NCBI GenBank assembly: GCA_022560025.1
Contig: JAFISE010000029.1
Coordinates: forward strand, 62,001-126,000
DNA from: Stagonosporopsis chrysanthemi
Taxonomy: Eukaryota > Ascomycota > Dothideomycetes > Pleosporales > Didymellaceae
Length of the DNA stretch: 64,000 nt
Reading direction: 5' to 3'
This document shows positions 10,605-21,424 of the stretch, in pieces; the first letter of the stretch is position 1, and each line of letters begins with the position of its first letter. The notes below the pieces were generated by a model. It worked only from the letters and a program-made list of their open reading frames with translations, ran no database searches and had not been told where the DNA came from. Both the position numbers and the translations under genes were made by a program.

Positions 10605-11309
10605 GCTTCCGCACAATTCCACAGCGGTCGTCGTGGGTGCAAAAGTTGTGCTGGCGGTCGCTGACGACGTTGCTTACGGACGCGGCGGATGCTCTGGTCG
10701 CCGAGCCTCATCCCAAATTAGCCACAGGCACGGGTCTGAGAAGTCCCCGCAGCCCGCTCACCGTGACCCACCCATGCCCGCACCCATGCACGACGCCAGA
10801 AGGCTCAGCGCTCTCCGATGCCCTCAAACATGCTACATTCTTGTGCGATTCATGCGTCACGTATCATAGCAAGAGCACAGCACGTCTACAAGGGTAAGAC
10901 GATCAATGTCATGAAAAGCATTGCTAATCTAGGGCACTATCTAGTGACGGTTCAGGGTCCACAGGCGGACTACAACAATATGTTGTGTGGAGGGGGGTAT
11001 CGCAGGATGCAGACAAAAGAAAATGATGGGAGAGCTTGATGAACGCCGGGGCCGGGAACCTGTTCAGCCCGAAACAACCTGTCCATGCCATGCCCGAAAA
11101 ACAAAAGAACGCCGTCGTGAGATGGAGGATCGTCGTGATCAACTCCGTAATGCTAGAGTCGGTGCTCAGCACAGTGTTTAAAGAACAGTACCTGACTCCA
11201 TATGCAAAGCATAAATCATAAACAAATCACAGTCCGTAGCCCTTGGGCTGTCACGGTCTTGACAGAAGTATAGCAAAACAGCAAGCAAGACAAGAACTGG
11301 CAAGTGCAA
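10605..11309. other. CDC50 upstream and FUN19-like 3' flank
   Basis: The part next to 10604 is the CDC50 promoter. Plus-strand frames here overlap the CDC50 first exon or are short, and lack recognisable domains. Confidence 0.45.
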
Positions 11310-12446
11310 CTAAAGATACTGACGAAAGTAGCCGGCTTCAAACCATCCTACTTTGTCGTAAGCCTGCCAAAGTTTGCTTGCTTTGTTGACGTCGATCTTG
11401 CAGGCTTGCTGAGCATCAGTTCTGCGAAACTCCTTGCCGATCTTCAACGCATTGATGCGAGCCTGAAAGACACGTCGCTTGCTGCAGAGGTAGGTGGCGC
11501 AGCTGAGGCGGAGCGTAGCAGCAAGCTCGAGCTCAGCCTCGTGAAGAAGATGACGATCGGGGTCGGTGGAAAGATCGAGCTTGTTGCCCTTCCACTCAGC
11601 CTTCAACTTCTTTTCGTTGCCAATAAGCGTCGCAAGAGGCGGTGAGTAATCCGGAATGGCGCTGTACTCGAGGTCATCACGCGTGGTTGCAGGTCGCGCA
11701 GCCTTGGGCGAAATGCTGCCAATGTGCTCATCGAATGAATTGAGAATTTGAGCTTTAGGTGTGCGTTTAGGCTTCGGCTCACGGGCAGGGCGAGGAGTGA
11801 CTTTGGGCAGAGCAACCTTTGGCTGGCGTGATCGAGGCGCTGGTGCAGGTGCGAGTTTCTTGGGCGAAGGGCGCTTTTGGACGCCACCAGCGGGCCCAGC
11901 GGGTTTGCTGTAGCGCTCTTCAAATTTTCGCTCCTGTGCACGCCATGTGTTGAACGCAGTCCGGTTCTTGAGAGCCTGCTTGAATACTGTAGCCTGGAAT
12001 TGCGCAATGAGCTTGTAGTCCTCTTCAGCTGGCTTGCTGGGTAGCTGTGCATAATTGGCGGATTGCATGTGCTGATGAATTACATCTTGCGACGATGACT
12101 GCGATGAGAACAAAGGGACGTCGGCAGCAAGAGCATCTGTTGTTGTCTCCCTGTGGAACAGTGGGGGGTCCAGTGTGCCCTGCTCGCTAGCATTGTCCAT
12201 GTTTTCTTTCTGAGACTGCGAGTCGAACGGCGAAATTGGTGGCGATGCGTAGGCAGGCATCTTGAACATTGGAAGTTGCGGAAGGTGGAAATGTGCGCTG
12301 CTGCTGGGGTCGACTTTGGGGTACTGCAAGGCGATTGTAGGAATTGCAGAACCGAAGGAATTGGACCGCTCCATTTCTGGTGGGGAGAGGAGCGAGGAAA
12401 CCGTAAGGCGGTTGGTCGGGTGTGAATTATTCATGGGGTTTGCCAT
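11310..12446 (-). CDS. SWIRM-domain protein, FUN19/Laf type
   Basis: 378 aa from ATG 12446 (MANPMNNSHPTNRLTV). The frame is open up to 12662 but contains no earlier ATG. The N-terminal half is Ser/Pro-rich and disordered (SSLLSPPEMERSNSFGS, YASPPISPF). The middle has a basic Pro/Lys block (PSPKKLAPAPAPRSRQP) that could bind nucleic acid. The C-terminal about 95 residues form a SWIRM domain: PDYSPPLATL, LDLSTDPDRHLLHEAELELA, LRLSCATYLCSKRRVF, then FRRTDAQQACKIDVNKASKLWQAYDKVGWF. SWIRM domains bind histones or DNA and occur in chromatin complexes; the closest layout is the FUN19 / fission-yeast Laf family, linked to a histone deacetylase. Function here is by family only. Confidence 0.85.
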   Translation of the reverse strand: MANPMNNSHPTNRLTVSSLLSPPEMERSNSFGSAIPTIALQYPKVDPSSSAHFHLPQLPMFKMPAYASPPISPFDSQSQKENMDNASEQGTLDPPLFHRETTTDALAADVPLFSSQSSSQDVIHQHMQSANYAQLPSKPAEEDYKLIAQFQATVFKQALKNRTAFNTWRAQERKFEERYSKPAGPAGGVQKRPSPKKLAPAPAPRSRQPKVALPKVTPRPAREPKPKRTPKAQILNSFDEHIGSISPKAARPATTRDDLEYSAIPDYSPPLATLIGNEKKLKAEWKGNKLDLSTDPDRHLLHEAELELAATLRLSCATYLCSKRRVFQARINALKIGKEFRRTDAQQACKIDVNKASKLWQAYDKVGWFEAGYFRQYL

Positions 12447-12662
12447 TGTTTGGAGAGCCGGGAACACGAAGTTTGCTGGGAGCAATTGGGGGCCCAGGGA
12501 TTTATAGTCGGTTTTAGGCAGCAGGTTTCGAGTGCCTGGGCGAGAGTCTGCACTATGGTTGAGTAATAATTGGCGAATTGAATGCTGGGTGTGCTGGCTA
12601 CAATGGGTGGCGAAGCAGGGCGTGATATGGCTCGTTGAATCGTGGAACGCGGTGGAATCCAA

Positions 12663-15342
12663 TTGACGGGCGAATTGCTGCTTACACCATCTGACAAGAG
12701 GTACGGAGATAGGACGAGACGGTGCTGAACCAGCGGAACCTTTGCAAGGGACAGCCGGGGCAGGCTGACTTATAAGTGAATACCGACTCTGCTAGGCTGC
12801 GACAAGGAGAGTCATCCGTCCTTTGAGACACTGCCGCCCACTGCGGCGAACAAAGAGGGTGTGTGGTTGGCGCGCGTGCCATGGTGCCCTTTCAGGCATC
12901 ATCATTCGCATTCACGGCCGTGGAAGGGCGACGAATAGGGGGGGCCAATTGCAGGTGTGTGACCAGGGCTAGGCAAGCGTGCGCAATGGGTCACTGTCAG
13001 AGAGGATTACTGAGTCACTGTTGGGCTTGGTGCTGTTTGCAATGCGTCGGGTCGCTCCTTCCTGGGGCGACGCTCGGGCGCGTTTCCCTAGCGAACACGG
13101 CTAGCCCTCCATCGGTGCACGCAGTGCCCGAACGACTACTACCACGACTCAACACCAGCGTCCAGCGTCCAGCTTGCGTTTGCTCTGAAACCGCGTTCTG
13201 CGTTGCTGTTGCACGCTCAATTGAGTTTCGCCAGCTGTTGCAAGTCCTGGATGACCTGGTCCTCTGCCATTGGGCGCAGGGTCTTTGCCAAATGGAGCTT
13301 TTACGTGTCACAGCTCACCAGCTGCCCACTGGTAGGCTGCCCTGCCAATGCTCCCTATTTACGTCCCTGCTCTAGACTTCCGGTCACCGCTTCCGTCATC
13401 TCCAGTTCAAGTTGCCTGGCGTCTGCTTGAACCGCACGCTACAGGTACCGTTCTTGCGAGTAGCCTGACCGCCAACGATGCAGAGAAGCTGGTTCCACAC
13501 TCGCTCCACATTCCATAGCAATTGCTTTCTCATATTCATGCAGTCTTTCGCGCCATTGACAAACCAATCGCTCGACTTGCCAGGGTGCGAGGAGCCCAAT
13601 TGCTTTCACTCCACCTGCCTACCGTAGCCAGTGGCGGCCTAGCAAGAACTTCCTTTGCAGAGTTCGCACACCGCATTGCCGCAGCGGCGCTGGCCGACAT
13701 TACCGCCAGTCTGCACAACCGTCTGCTGTCGATTGTTCCGATGGCTGGCGGTCTTGTGATACGACTTCTAGCACTATACCAGTATCAAACCTGAATGTGG
13801 TCATCGCTACCAGCCACGGGGCTGCAATCAGCACTCTACAGGGTTTAAGGTCAGGTCGACATGTCTTGTAGCGAAACGGTGTGCCACACATTGCCTGTGT
13901 CAGTTGCCCATCTTCGCGGCTCAGCAGTACAATTGCTCAATTGCCAGCATGATTGCTCACGGGACGCACATCCATTTCGTCATTTAGCATGTGAAAGTCG
14001 CCAGCCCTAGTTGGTCAACAAGGACGAAACACCCGTCTTCTGCGACATCGACTGGGGCAGTTCACGCATCGCCTGTCATTTCCTGCAGCAGCTGGTCACG
14101 CGTCCTTCATCTTATTTTGGCACACCATCTTTGGCAGCCCGGCACAGGCCGCCAGATGTCCACATGGATGTTTACGGGGATCCTTATCATCTCTACCCCA
14201 CACTGTCTTATCGCAGTCTGACCCCTCTTTCGTCTCTCCACCTCGTTTTGCGAAGTTGGGCTCTCTACGCGCCTCTGCCGAAGCTGTCGGTTCCAGACTG
14301 ATCACGCAAAGCCGCCAATCACCGCTCCACACCCCTCAGTTGGCCGGGTGAGGGGCAGAGATGGTAAGCGCCTATCGATGTTGGCAATTAAGCCGCAATT
14401 CACTTCACGTCCGGATTGCCTCTCAATGCAGCGTTGCAGAAGCTCGATACGACATCCGGCCCTCTTCAGCCGTGGCTGCCGTGCTTTTTGTGGAAGAAGA
14501 ATCTATGCGCGACACTCCGCATCCGCCGCGATCTGCACGCCTGAGCACGTTGCAATTGTGTCCGCTGATAGGCCAATTGCGTCAGGCTACCCTGTCATTC
14601 GTTTGCCGGGTGGTGCAGGTTAGGGACCCTGCAGCGGCCTCTGAGCCTGCCGCTCATGTGCCTCGTCTGCAGGATCTCCTTTGCAGACCCTTATGTTCGT
14701 ATTATCAGCTGCAATCCTGTCATCTCCGCCTGAATAGTGTCGTCAATCCAGTGTTCCAGAGGGCGCCTTGTATCACTGTGGCAGCCGGCTCACCTATTGA
14801 TTGATGCTTAATTGATGCTTATCCCCGCAACTCGGGGCTGAACTCCGGACAGATGAGCGCTGACTGTGTCTGCGAGCATGTCCGCATCGAATGGGTGCAG
14901 TCACCCGAGGCTCGATTTGTCAATGACCAGTACTCTACGTCCCCAGCCCCAAGCCCAATTCCCTTACGACTGCCAGCACCTCGGACGAAACAAGCATCCG
15001 ACTATGACGACATTGCCTTTGCTCACCTGAGCAGTGTGATTGTAGCGGCTTCGAACAGCGTCCTTGGCGGCTGGATTCCGGCTTCAATATCACGCAATCA
15101 AGTAGCCAGTGGGGGCAATTTGTTCGATACATCACGCATCTGAATGTCATCGTGCATTACCGCATTTGGCCGACAAAGCGGCGAAACCATGGAGATATCC
15201 GATATCACGTGAATGCGCGCGAAATAAGCGTATCACTAGCACCGTAGCTTCAACTCTAAACTCGGCTGCTCTTCGCGTCTTCCTTCACCGACTTATGCCA
15301 GAACCAGAGTTTGGAAGGTATGCTAAAGCCCTGTAGATCGCC
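12663..15342. promoter_or_regulatory. 2.7-kb divergent intergenic region with CAATTG cluster
   Basis: Lies between the minus-strand SWIRM gene and the plus-strand SWIM gene, so it holds both promoters. Open frames of up to 170 codons (12863-13375) exist but are Cys/Arg/Ser-rich without any domain and are taken as chance. The striking content is the palindrome CAATTG, found at about 12660, 12946, 13218, 13519, 13597, 13930, 13938, 14553 and 14574: nine copies in 1.9 kb against about 0.5 expected. Related half-forms (GCAATTAA, GCAATTC, CCCAATTCC) occur between them. This could be a binding-site cluster or the residue of an old repeat. Confidence 0.4.
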
Positions 15343-16113
15343 ATGTCGAGCTCGACACTGTCTGCGTCTCGCGACTTTGTGACGCAGCTGCTGAAGTCAT
15401 TGCCTTCGCTGTCGCGGAATAACGCGGAGGCGAATCCCCTCATCGACGCGCCAGAGCCGGTGAAGAAGCAGCTGCTCACACTGCAAGTTCTGTTTCCAAA
15501 CGAGTTCCTCCCAGCGTTAGATCTCCTCGACCGAAGACTTGTCACCTGCTTCCGAATTGGCATTGAGGAATTGGAGGCTACAATTAATGACAATGGCACA
15601 ACAGCTGCAGACGTACAGATGCAAGACGACCACGAGTCTGTGGTTGATGCACCCGGTCCCGCAGTCCGAGAAGCTCCTCCAGTGATCAAGAACTCTTTCA
15701 AGCACGTCGACCGAGTCTACTATGTCCGCTCCGCCCAACAGCGCTCTTCCCGCTTCAGCACGTCCTATGACAACACCATGTCCTACGAAGTCCGTCTCAG
15801 CGCGTGGAATTGCACATGTCCTGCCTTCGCCTTCGCTGCGTTTCCATCCGCGCACCTCGAGCTTGCTGTACCTACGTATAAACCACCTCTGACGATAAGA
15901 AACAAAGGGGCTGCTGAAGCAGAGAAGATGGAGGCTTTGGAGTGGGTGTTTGGTGGAGTGAGCCTGGGCGAGGGTATGCCGCCATTGTGTAAGCATCTGC
16001 TGGCTTGCGTGTTGGCGGAGAAATGCAGTGGGGTCTTTGGACATTGTATGGAGGAAAGGAGGGTTGGTGTTGAAGCGGCGGCTGGGTGGGCCGCGGGATG
16101 GGGAGACTTGTAG
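15343..16113 (+). CDS. SWIM zinc-finger protein, Sws1/Shu2-like
   Basis: Intronless, 256 aa. The key feature is the SWIM-type zinc site: CTCPAF, then after about 50 residues CKHLLACVLA. This is the CxC...CxHxxA pattern that marks the Sws1/Shu2 family, which adds the invariant Ala to the general SWIM motif. The N-terminal half is helical (FVTQLLKSLPSLSR, KKQLLTLQVLFPNEFLPALDLLDRR), as in that family. Sws1/Shu2 pairs with Rad51-paralogue-like proteins in the Shu complex and promotes Rad51 filament formation during recombination repair. The assignment rests on the motif and layout; a general SWIM protein of other function is possible. The ATG at 15343 is the first in frame. Confidence 0.75.
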   Translation: MSSSTLSASRDFVTQLLKSLPSLSRNNAEANPLIDAPEPVKKQLLTLQVLFPNEFLPALDLLDRRLVTCFRIGIEELEATINDNGTTAADVQMQDDHESVVDAPGPAVREAPPVIKNSFKHVDRVYYVRSAQQRSSRFSTSYDNTMSYEVRLSAWNCTCPAFAFAAFPSAHLELAVPTYKPPLTIRNKGAAEAEKMEALEWVFGGVSLGEGMPPLCKHLLACVLAEKCSGVFGHCMEERRVGVEAAAGWAAGWGDL

Positions 16114-16434
16114 TTGTCGATGGCATGCAAAGGGCTGAGACCTTTACAATAAGAAAAGATGGCTGCATGACATGTTATACCCTAAGGCAGCAGCGCGGTT
16201 CTTAGCTTGAGTATGCGAGATGCGATTTGCACTAGAAGCATGCTCAGGTGTCATACTGGTTATTTGACGTGATGCATTATCGTCTTGACTCTATCCTATC
16301 ATGACGCTGTATGCGTTTGGTACACGTCAGCCATCCAGTGTCAGCTTTACACGCCGTTCAGATGAAAGATACGCAGCAGTGCCAGAATATAGTATCACTT
16401 AAGATGGTCGCTCAAGCCCTAGATAACCTCATCT
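16114..16434. other. Convergent 3' region
   Basis: 321 bp between the stop codons of the SWIM gene (+) and RPN8 (-). No coding signal; both 3' ends must lie here. Confidence 0.5.
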
Positions 16435-17662
16435 TCATGGCTTCTTCTTCTCGTCGTTTGCCTTCTCTTTACTCTTGTCGCCCTCCTTTGCTTCTCCGTT
16501 CGCGCTGTCGGCCTTCTTCTCCTTCTCGCCGTCTTTGCCTTCTTCCTTCTTCGCCTCATTATCTTCCGCCTGCTGCTTGTTCTGAATCTTGTTCTCAATG
16601 AGGTCGTGGAATGCAGTGATAGCACGGATCAAACTCGAGAGGTAAATGGCCATAAGCTGGTCATTTGTCTTGATGCTCATCGCGCGCGCAAGCTCGCCGT
16701 TGTCGATAGCACCTGCCGCGCCTGCAGCCGCGCCAACACCGTTCGTCGCTCCGCCAACAGGTGCCGCCTTGGGTGTCGATAGGTTCGGGAGGAGGTTGAA
16801 CACATCTTGTAGGTTACCGAGGATTGCGTGGTTCACAGGCAGATCTTCGTCAAGGACCTTCTGCAGATACTGCCCGATGTCGCGCAACCGCAGATGCAGG
16901 CCCTGCAGCGACTGCAGTTGTGAGGTTATGCGGGTAGAGAGTGTGCCAACAGCGACGTCGCGAATGTCGCGTAGGAGGTGCTCAACACCAATTTCCTCAG
17001 CTTCTTCAGCTTCAATTATTGAGGGAGTGTGAACAAAGGTCTTGGAGGTTGTTGTGCCGTCCTGGACGCCAGTCAGCATACGTGTAGCAAATCAGCTCAG
17101 CCTATCACTTACGTCCTTAATCTCCTCCACGGCGAAATAGGCGTCTGTTGGGACACCGACCTCCTTCGGCTGTACGTCGATGATAACCAGCAGAGGGTTC
17201 GGTGTGTAGCGCTTGAACAGCTCGTTGACCTCCAAATCTGATGCGCGCAACTTGGGCCCTGTGTGGTACCAGCCGATGAGCTTCTCGCGTGCGTTGATCT
17301 TCTTGAACATGTCGTTCATCGACTCGACGTAGTTGTGGTCCAGAAACCATACTGATGGATCCTTCTCGTCTTCCTCAAATGGCACTACATACTTTGTTAG
17401 CTTCATGGTGCTGCGTTTTGGAAGGCCCCGCCCCCACTGCAGTGACAGGCGCGGTCGGATTGTTTGATGTCTACATACCTGCAAAGCTGTTGGACACCCT
17501 GACGTTCGTGCCATCGTTCTGTCCCAAGAGAACACCGACAACTCGTTTCCTTGTCCCCTTTGCCTGACGGCCGTAGTGATCTGCTGCGGAGAGAAGCACA
17601 AGCGGCGCAACCGAAACGGTGCGAGTCACGAGTGACAGCGTCTCTGCTGTCGTAGCGGGCAT
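16435..17662 (-). CDS. RPN8: 26S proteasome regulatory subunit Rpn8 (MPN domain)
   Basis: Exons 17662-17479, 17384-17113 and 17061-16435; introns of 94 and 51 nt; 360 aa. The N-terminal MPN domain is unmistakable: VTRTVSVAPLVLLSAADHY, RVVGVLLGQ, NSFAVPFEEDEKDPSVWFLD and EKLIGWYHTGPKLRASDLEV. It lacks the JAMM His-x-His metal site, as expected for Rpn8, which pairs with the catalytic Rpn11 in the proteasome lid. The middle has ATGs-free VEHLLRDIRDVAVGTLSTRI and LRDIGQYLQKVLDEDLPVNH, typical of Rpn8. The C terminus is a long KEKE-type tail rich in Lys and Glu, longer than in yeast. It acts as a structural lid subunit in nucleus and cytosol. Confidence 0.95.
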
Positions 17663-18090
17663 CGTTGTTGTGTACGTATGTTGGTTGATTCGGTGATGGA
17701 GGGAAGCAGTGGAGAAACAGGGTGCGTCGAGTTGGAGGGTGGCGGGCGCGTTTGCGGTGGTGTTGATGCGGCTCTAATGATGTTCATGAACGGAAGCCGC
17801 GAGGTACGTGGGCCGTGCCCGAGCTCTAGCTGGGGGCAACTGCGTCACATTTTGGCTCACTCTCCAAAATGTTACGATTTATGATTAAGGTAAGCTCAGC
17901 TAATTCTCAGCATCCAAACAAACTACGAGCTACTTTCTGAGATGCAGCTATACAAAATTGCGCTCTTGGGAACAAGGATAACAGTACACTATGCTTTGAG
18001 GTTCATGTCGTTATGCAATAAGGCGTACAAAGTGTGTGGTATCTAAGAAGCTGTTCGTGCTAGACAAAGGGCAAAACGGGCGCAATATTG
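17663..18090. other. RPN8 promoter and PEX16 3' flank
   Basis: RPN8 and PEX16 are both on the minus strand, so the right part is the PEX16 3' flank (A-rich near 17980-18080) and the left part the RPN8 promoter. No coding signal and no proteasome control element recognised with confidence. Confidence 0.45.
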
Positions 18091-19385
18091 TTACAAGGTC
18101 GTCGTCGAAAAATAGTACTGGTCCCACAAGAACTCATAGTCTTCAATGACACCGCCAGCGATGTCAAGAAGAGGCTTGCTCTTTAGCTTACTTGTGATAG
18201 CATGTATCCATGACCTGATATCCATTAGCTGCTATGTTGGCACATGTCGTTATGAAGCTCACTTTGTAATGTTCTCGTAGAATGCACCGCGCATCGTCCA
18301 CCAGCCAAGTGCCCACGCACGCTTCTTGAGCTCTTCTCGTTCGAGACCAGTTAGACCGCGCAGACCACCTGCGAGACGCTCCTGGAAATCTTTTTTGGCA
18401 AGCTGTCTAGCGCCGTACTCGATGCTCACACCAATCAACCATGGTCGCCAGCTCTTCCGGTCGCCACTAAAGTGCTGCATGGCTAAAGCGTACGCGACTG
18501 GCCGAAGGATGTAAAGCGCCTCCGCCAGCTCACCCTTACCACTGACACGGTGGAGCAAAGCCTTTGGTGGCTTGATGTCGTCCGCAGTCAGGACCTTGGA
18601 CAATAGATAGCTTGAGATGTCTGATGTATCGGGAAGACTGGGCATCGACAGTCCCGTCCTCGGCATTGTCCAGTTTTCTGCTTCGACTGAGCGCTCGCTT
18701 GGTGGTGTGTCCATACCGTTGGCCGACGCTGATGAGTCCTCGAGTGAGCTGGGATCGACTTCTCTTTGCGGTAGTGGTGGCGATAGTAGCGGTCTTGAGT
18801 TTGTCAAACGTAGCAGCAGCAATCGGCACACTGCTTTGATGATCTCAAGCAGTACAACCACGCGCCATCGCATCTTCTCACCCTTTCTCTTCGCTGCCAT
18901 TTCCCACAACAGCTCGGTATATTGGATCATCTGGAGAACGGTCGCGATGCGCTTATACGTAGGCGATTTCTCTGTCCAAAACTTGGTGTAGCGGTGGTGC
19001 GGGGTGAGCGGGTGCCGACGCGTCCCGGGCATTTGTGCCATCGCCTTTGCGAGAAGAGAATCATGATACAATGAGAGACATTGTACGCCGCAATGTACTG
19101 GGAGATATTAGTCGCCGTCGGCCGTGCAGGAGAGGAAGGCTGGGCATACGTGATTCGGAGGCTATCTCTGACTCTCTGAAGCGACCTATTTGGTATTAGT
19201 ATTGCCCTCAATCTAGTACGAACAGACCTATACTCACCAGGGATAATATATGTCAACGACCGCAGTGCCGACTCAATTTGTGACACGGCGCTACTGTTCT
19301 TGGTGATGAAGTCGGAGTACATGCCCAGCCACTTGGTGGGCTGTGATAGCACTTCTGTCGCATTGTGCGTCGCTTCTCTGATCAT
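18091..19385 (-). CDS. PEX16: Peroxin Pex16
   Basis: Four exons: 19385-19238, 19185-19150, 19097-18263, 18214-18091; introns 48-52 nt; 380 aa. Conserved features in order: WLGMYSDFITKNSSAVSQIE, LRSLTYIIPGRF, ESEIASES, LSLYHDSLL, a basic YTKFW segment, IQYTELLWEMAAKRKGEKMRW followed by a hydrophobic VVVLLEIIKAVCRLLLLRL, and the C-terminal IEDYEFLWDQYYFSTTTL. Pex16 is an integral protein involved in peroxisomal membrane formation, recruiting Pex3 and membrane proteins; filamentous ascomycetes keep it while budding yeasts such as Saccharomyces have lost it. The start ATG 19385 adds about 20 residues before the conserved region; an ATG at WLGM would give a shorter form. Confidence 0.93.
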
Positions 19386-20101
19386 CTTCGCGGTCGCACC
19401 CGTGCGCGGGTGTATCAGCAGCAAAGTTGGTCCCTGGGCATAAGCTGGTGTTGAAGGGATGCCTTGGAGGCTGGCGCGATGTCGAGTGCATAGAGTGAAG
19501 TCATGTCGCGCCGCTGCCGAGGTCCGCTTCCCCAGATCCACAATCTCCACGAGACCCAGCGCTCGACACCAAACCCATGTGATAGTAATTCCAATGGAAG
19601 TTCCCTGTGGTATGATGCAGTTCATAAGCAAAAACGATGACCCTCACGCTAAACAGCTGCTCCTCGACCGTATTCGAAGCGCTATAGTGACCACGATCGC
19701 CTCCGCCCTTTTCAATACTCCACCCGGGGGCCGTGCAGGCATCTGTCGAACTGATATCGACCATAAGTAAGCCAATGACTGTAAGCTTGAGATTCCCCAA
19801 AGTGCAGCATAAAAGGGCGGTCGAAGGCTGCACATAGGCAATTGTGACCAAGCATGTGACCACGCGTTTTGCTAGACACGAAACCATACTCTTTTCAGCC
19901 TGCAGTCGGCCGCGCCCGTAACACATTTTCTCCATCGAAGATGAATTTCTAAGCACGATCCTCCATTTCAAGATTGCTGCCTGTACTGTTAGAGACATCC
20001 GGAGCCGCTGCAATCAACGTATAATTACCAACGTCGAAGAACTTTTCTTAGGCATCTACCAAGTCTCCTACTACGCTACACTACGTCCTCAGTCAGGCAG
20101 G
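19386..20101. promoter_or_regulatory. Divergent promoter region PEX16 / HD-domain gene
   Basis: 716 bp between the two start codons. A 170-codon minus-strand frame (19501-20013) has no domain and is treated as chance. Just upstream of the HD gene the DNA is rich in CTAC repeats (TCTCCTACTACGCTACACTACG), a likely leader. Confidence 0.45.
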
Positions 20102-20800
20102 ATGGCTACCGCGACATCATCCCGTGAGATGCCGGTCCCAAATGTACCCATTGCCAGAGACCATGCATCACTCTTCACGGCTATCAATGCCTACGTGTAC
20201 ACCTATATGTCCCAATACGACAGCTCTCACGATTACCAACACATCCTGCGCGTTGTGTCAAACGCGAACCGCATCCTACAAGACGAGACCAAGGCCAACC
20301 CAACCAAAAGCTACGACACAACCAGCCTGTTTCTAGCTGCCCTACTCCACGACGTCGGGGACCATAAATACGCGAAACCTGGTGAAGACACCGAAAACCA
20401 AGTCCGCAACATACTCCTCGACCACGGCGCGAGCGCAGACATGGCAGCCAAAGTCCACATGATCGTAAAGCACGTCGGATACACAAACGAAGTGCGCAAT
20501 CCGCAATCCGTCATCGATGTCTTGGCGCAGCATCCCGAGCTCGCTATCGTACAGGATGCGGATCGGCTTGATGCGATTGGCGCTACGGGCATTGGACGCT
20601 GTTTCTCTTTTGGGGCGGCCAAGTTTCCGGATCAGCCCATGAGACGCGCTATTGACCATTTTGAGGAGAAGCTGTATAAGCTTGAAGGGATGATGAAGAC
20701 GGAGTGTGGGAAGGGGTTGGCGAGGCGGAGAACGGAGGTGTTGAGGGCATTTGCGGATGAGTGGAGGGAGGAGGAGGCTCTTAGCTTTGAGCTGAGCTGA
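20102..20800 (+). CDS. HD-domain metal-dependent phosphohydrolase
   Basis: Intronless, 232 aa. The HD superfamily motifs are all present: SSHDYQHILRV (first His), LAALLHDVGDHKY (the His-Asp pair), a central helix with MIVKHVGYTNE (further His), and VQDADRLDAIGATGIGRCF (last Asp). This arrangement matches the small cytosolic HD hydrolases of bacteria and fungi of the YedJ/YpgQ kind, which act on nucleotides or related phosphate esters. The substrate cannot be read from sequence. The C-terminal helix (ARRRTEVLRAFADEWREEEAL) is amphipathic. The start is the ATG directly after an in-frame stop region. Confidence 0.88.
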   Translation: MATATSSREMPVPNVPIARDHASLFTAINAYVYTYMSQYDSSHDYQHILRVVSNANRILQDETKANPTKSYDTTSLFLAALLHDVGDHKYAKPGEDTENQVRNILLDHGASADMAAKVHMIVKHVGYTNEVRNPQSVIDVLAQHPELAIVQDADRLDAIGATGIGRCFSFGAAKFPDQPMRRAIDHFEEKLYKLEGMMKTECGKGLARRRTEVLRAFADEWREEEALSFELS

Positions 20801-21424
20801 ATTGTCGTAAGCCTGGTTCACTGAGTCTCGGAGAGCGTTCTCGAGGTAAATGGGTCTGTCAGATGGAGAGAACAGAATGAGATACTACCGGCATCGTACT
20901 CTGAGCATCCTACAGCCCACTGTCTATCTTGACCCTACTTTCGCCGTGCTTCTTGCTTCCCTTTGATTGCGCTTACATCGAGAAAACAGCAGGGCTTCCA
21001 GACCTAGTAAATACGTCAAACTCCTCAGCCACCAAGGGCACTACGAATAAGATGCCTACAGGTCGACGTGTGTAGACGTAGATGGGCTATGGCGCAGTCC
21101 GTGAACTAGTACAAGTAGAGGACGGCATAGGGATAGTATCGAAATTTGAGGTCCAGGTGCCTTCACAAGAAGCAAGGGAACGATCCTCCCGAGCCAGATA
21201 TCACATCACTTGCATAAGCAGATCATACGGCAATCGTCGGTTTGTTCATTCTGTCATTCTGACAGCTTTGAGCTGAAGGAGACGGATATTCCCAATTGCC
21301 TTTTCCCAGTGCGGATGACTGATGTTCCTAGATACAAATACACGAGTTTGTGCCCAAGTCCGAACCTCAATTAAAGATCTGTAAGAATATAGTGAAGAAG
21401 CCCAGATATCATACCAACTACGCT
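20801..21424. other. Convergent 3' region, HD gene / SET2
   Basis: 624 bp between two converging stop codons. No coding signal. Confidence 0.5.

Noticed and set aside
12863..13375. 170-codon plus-strand frame
   Set aside because: Cys/Arg-rich, no domain, no family, no splice partners; overlaps other chance frames.
19501..20013. 170-codon minus-strand frame in the PEX16/HD divergent promoter
   Set aside because: No recognisable features; spans a region that must hold two promoters.
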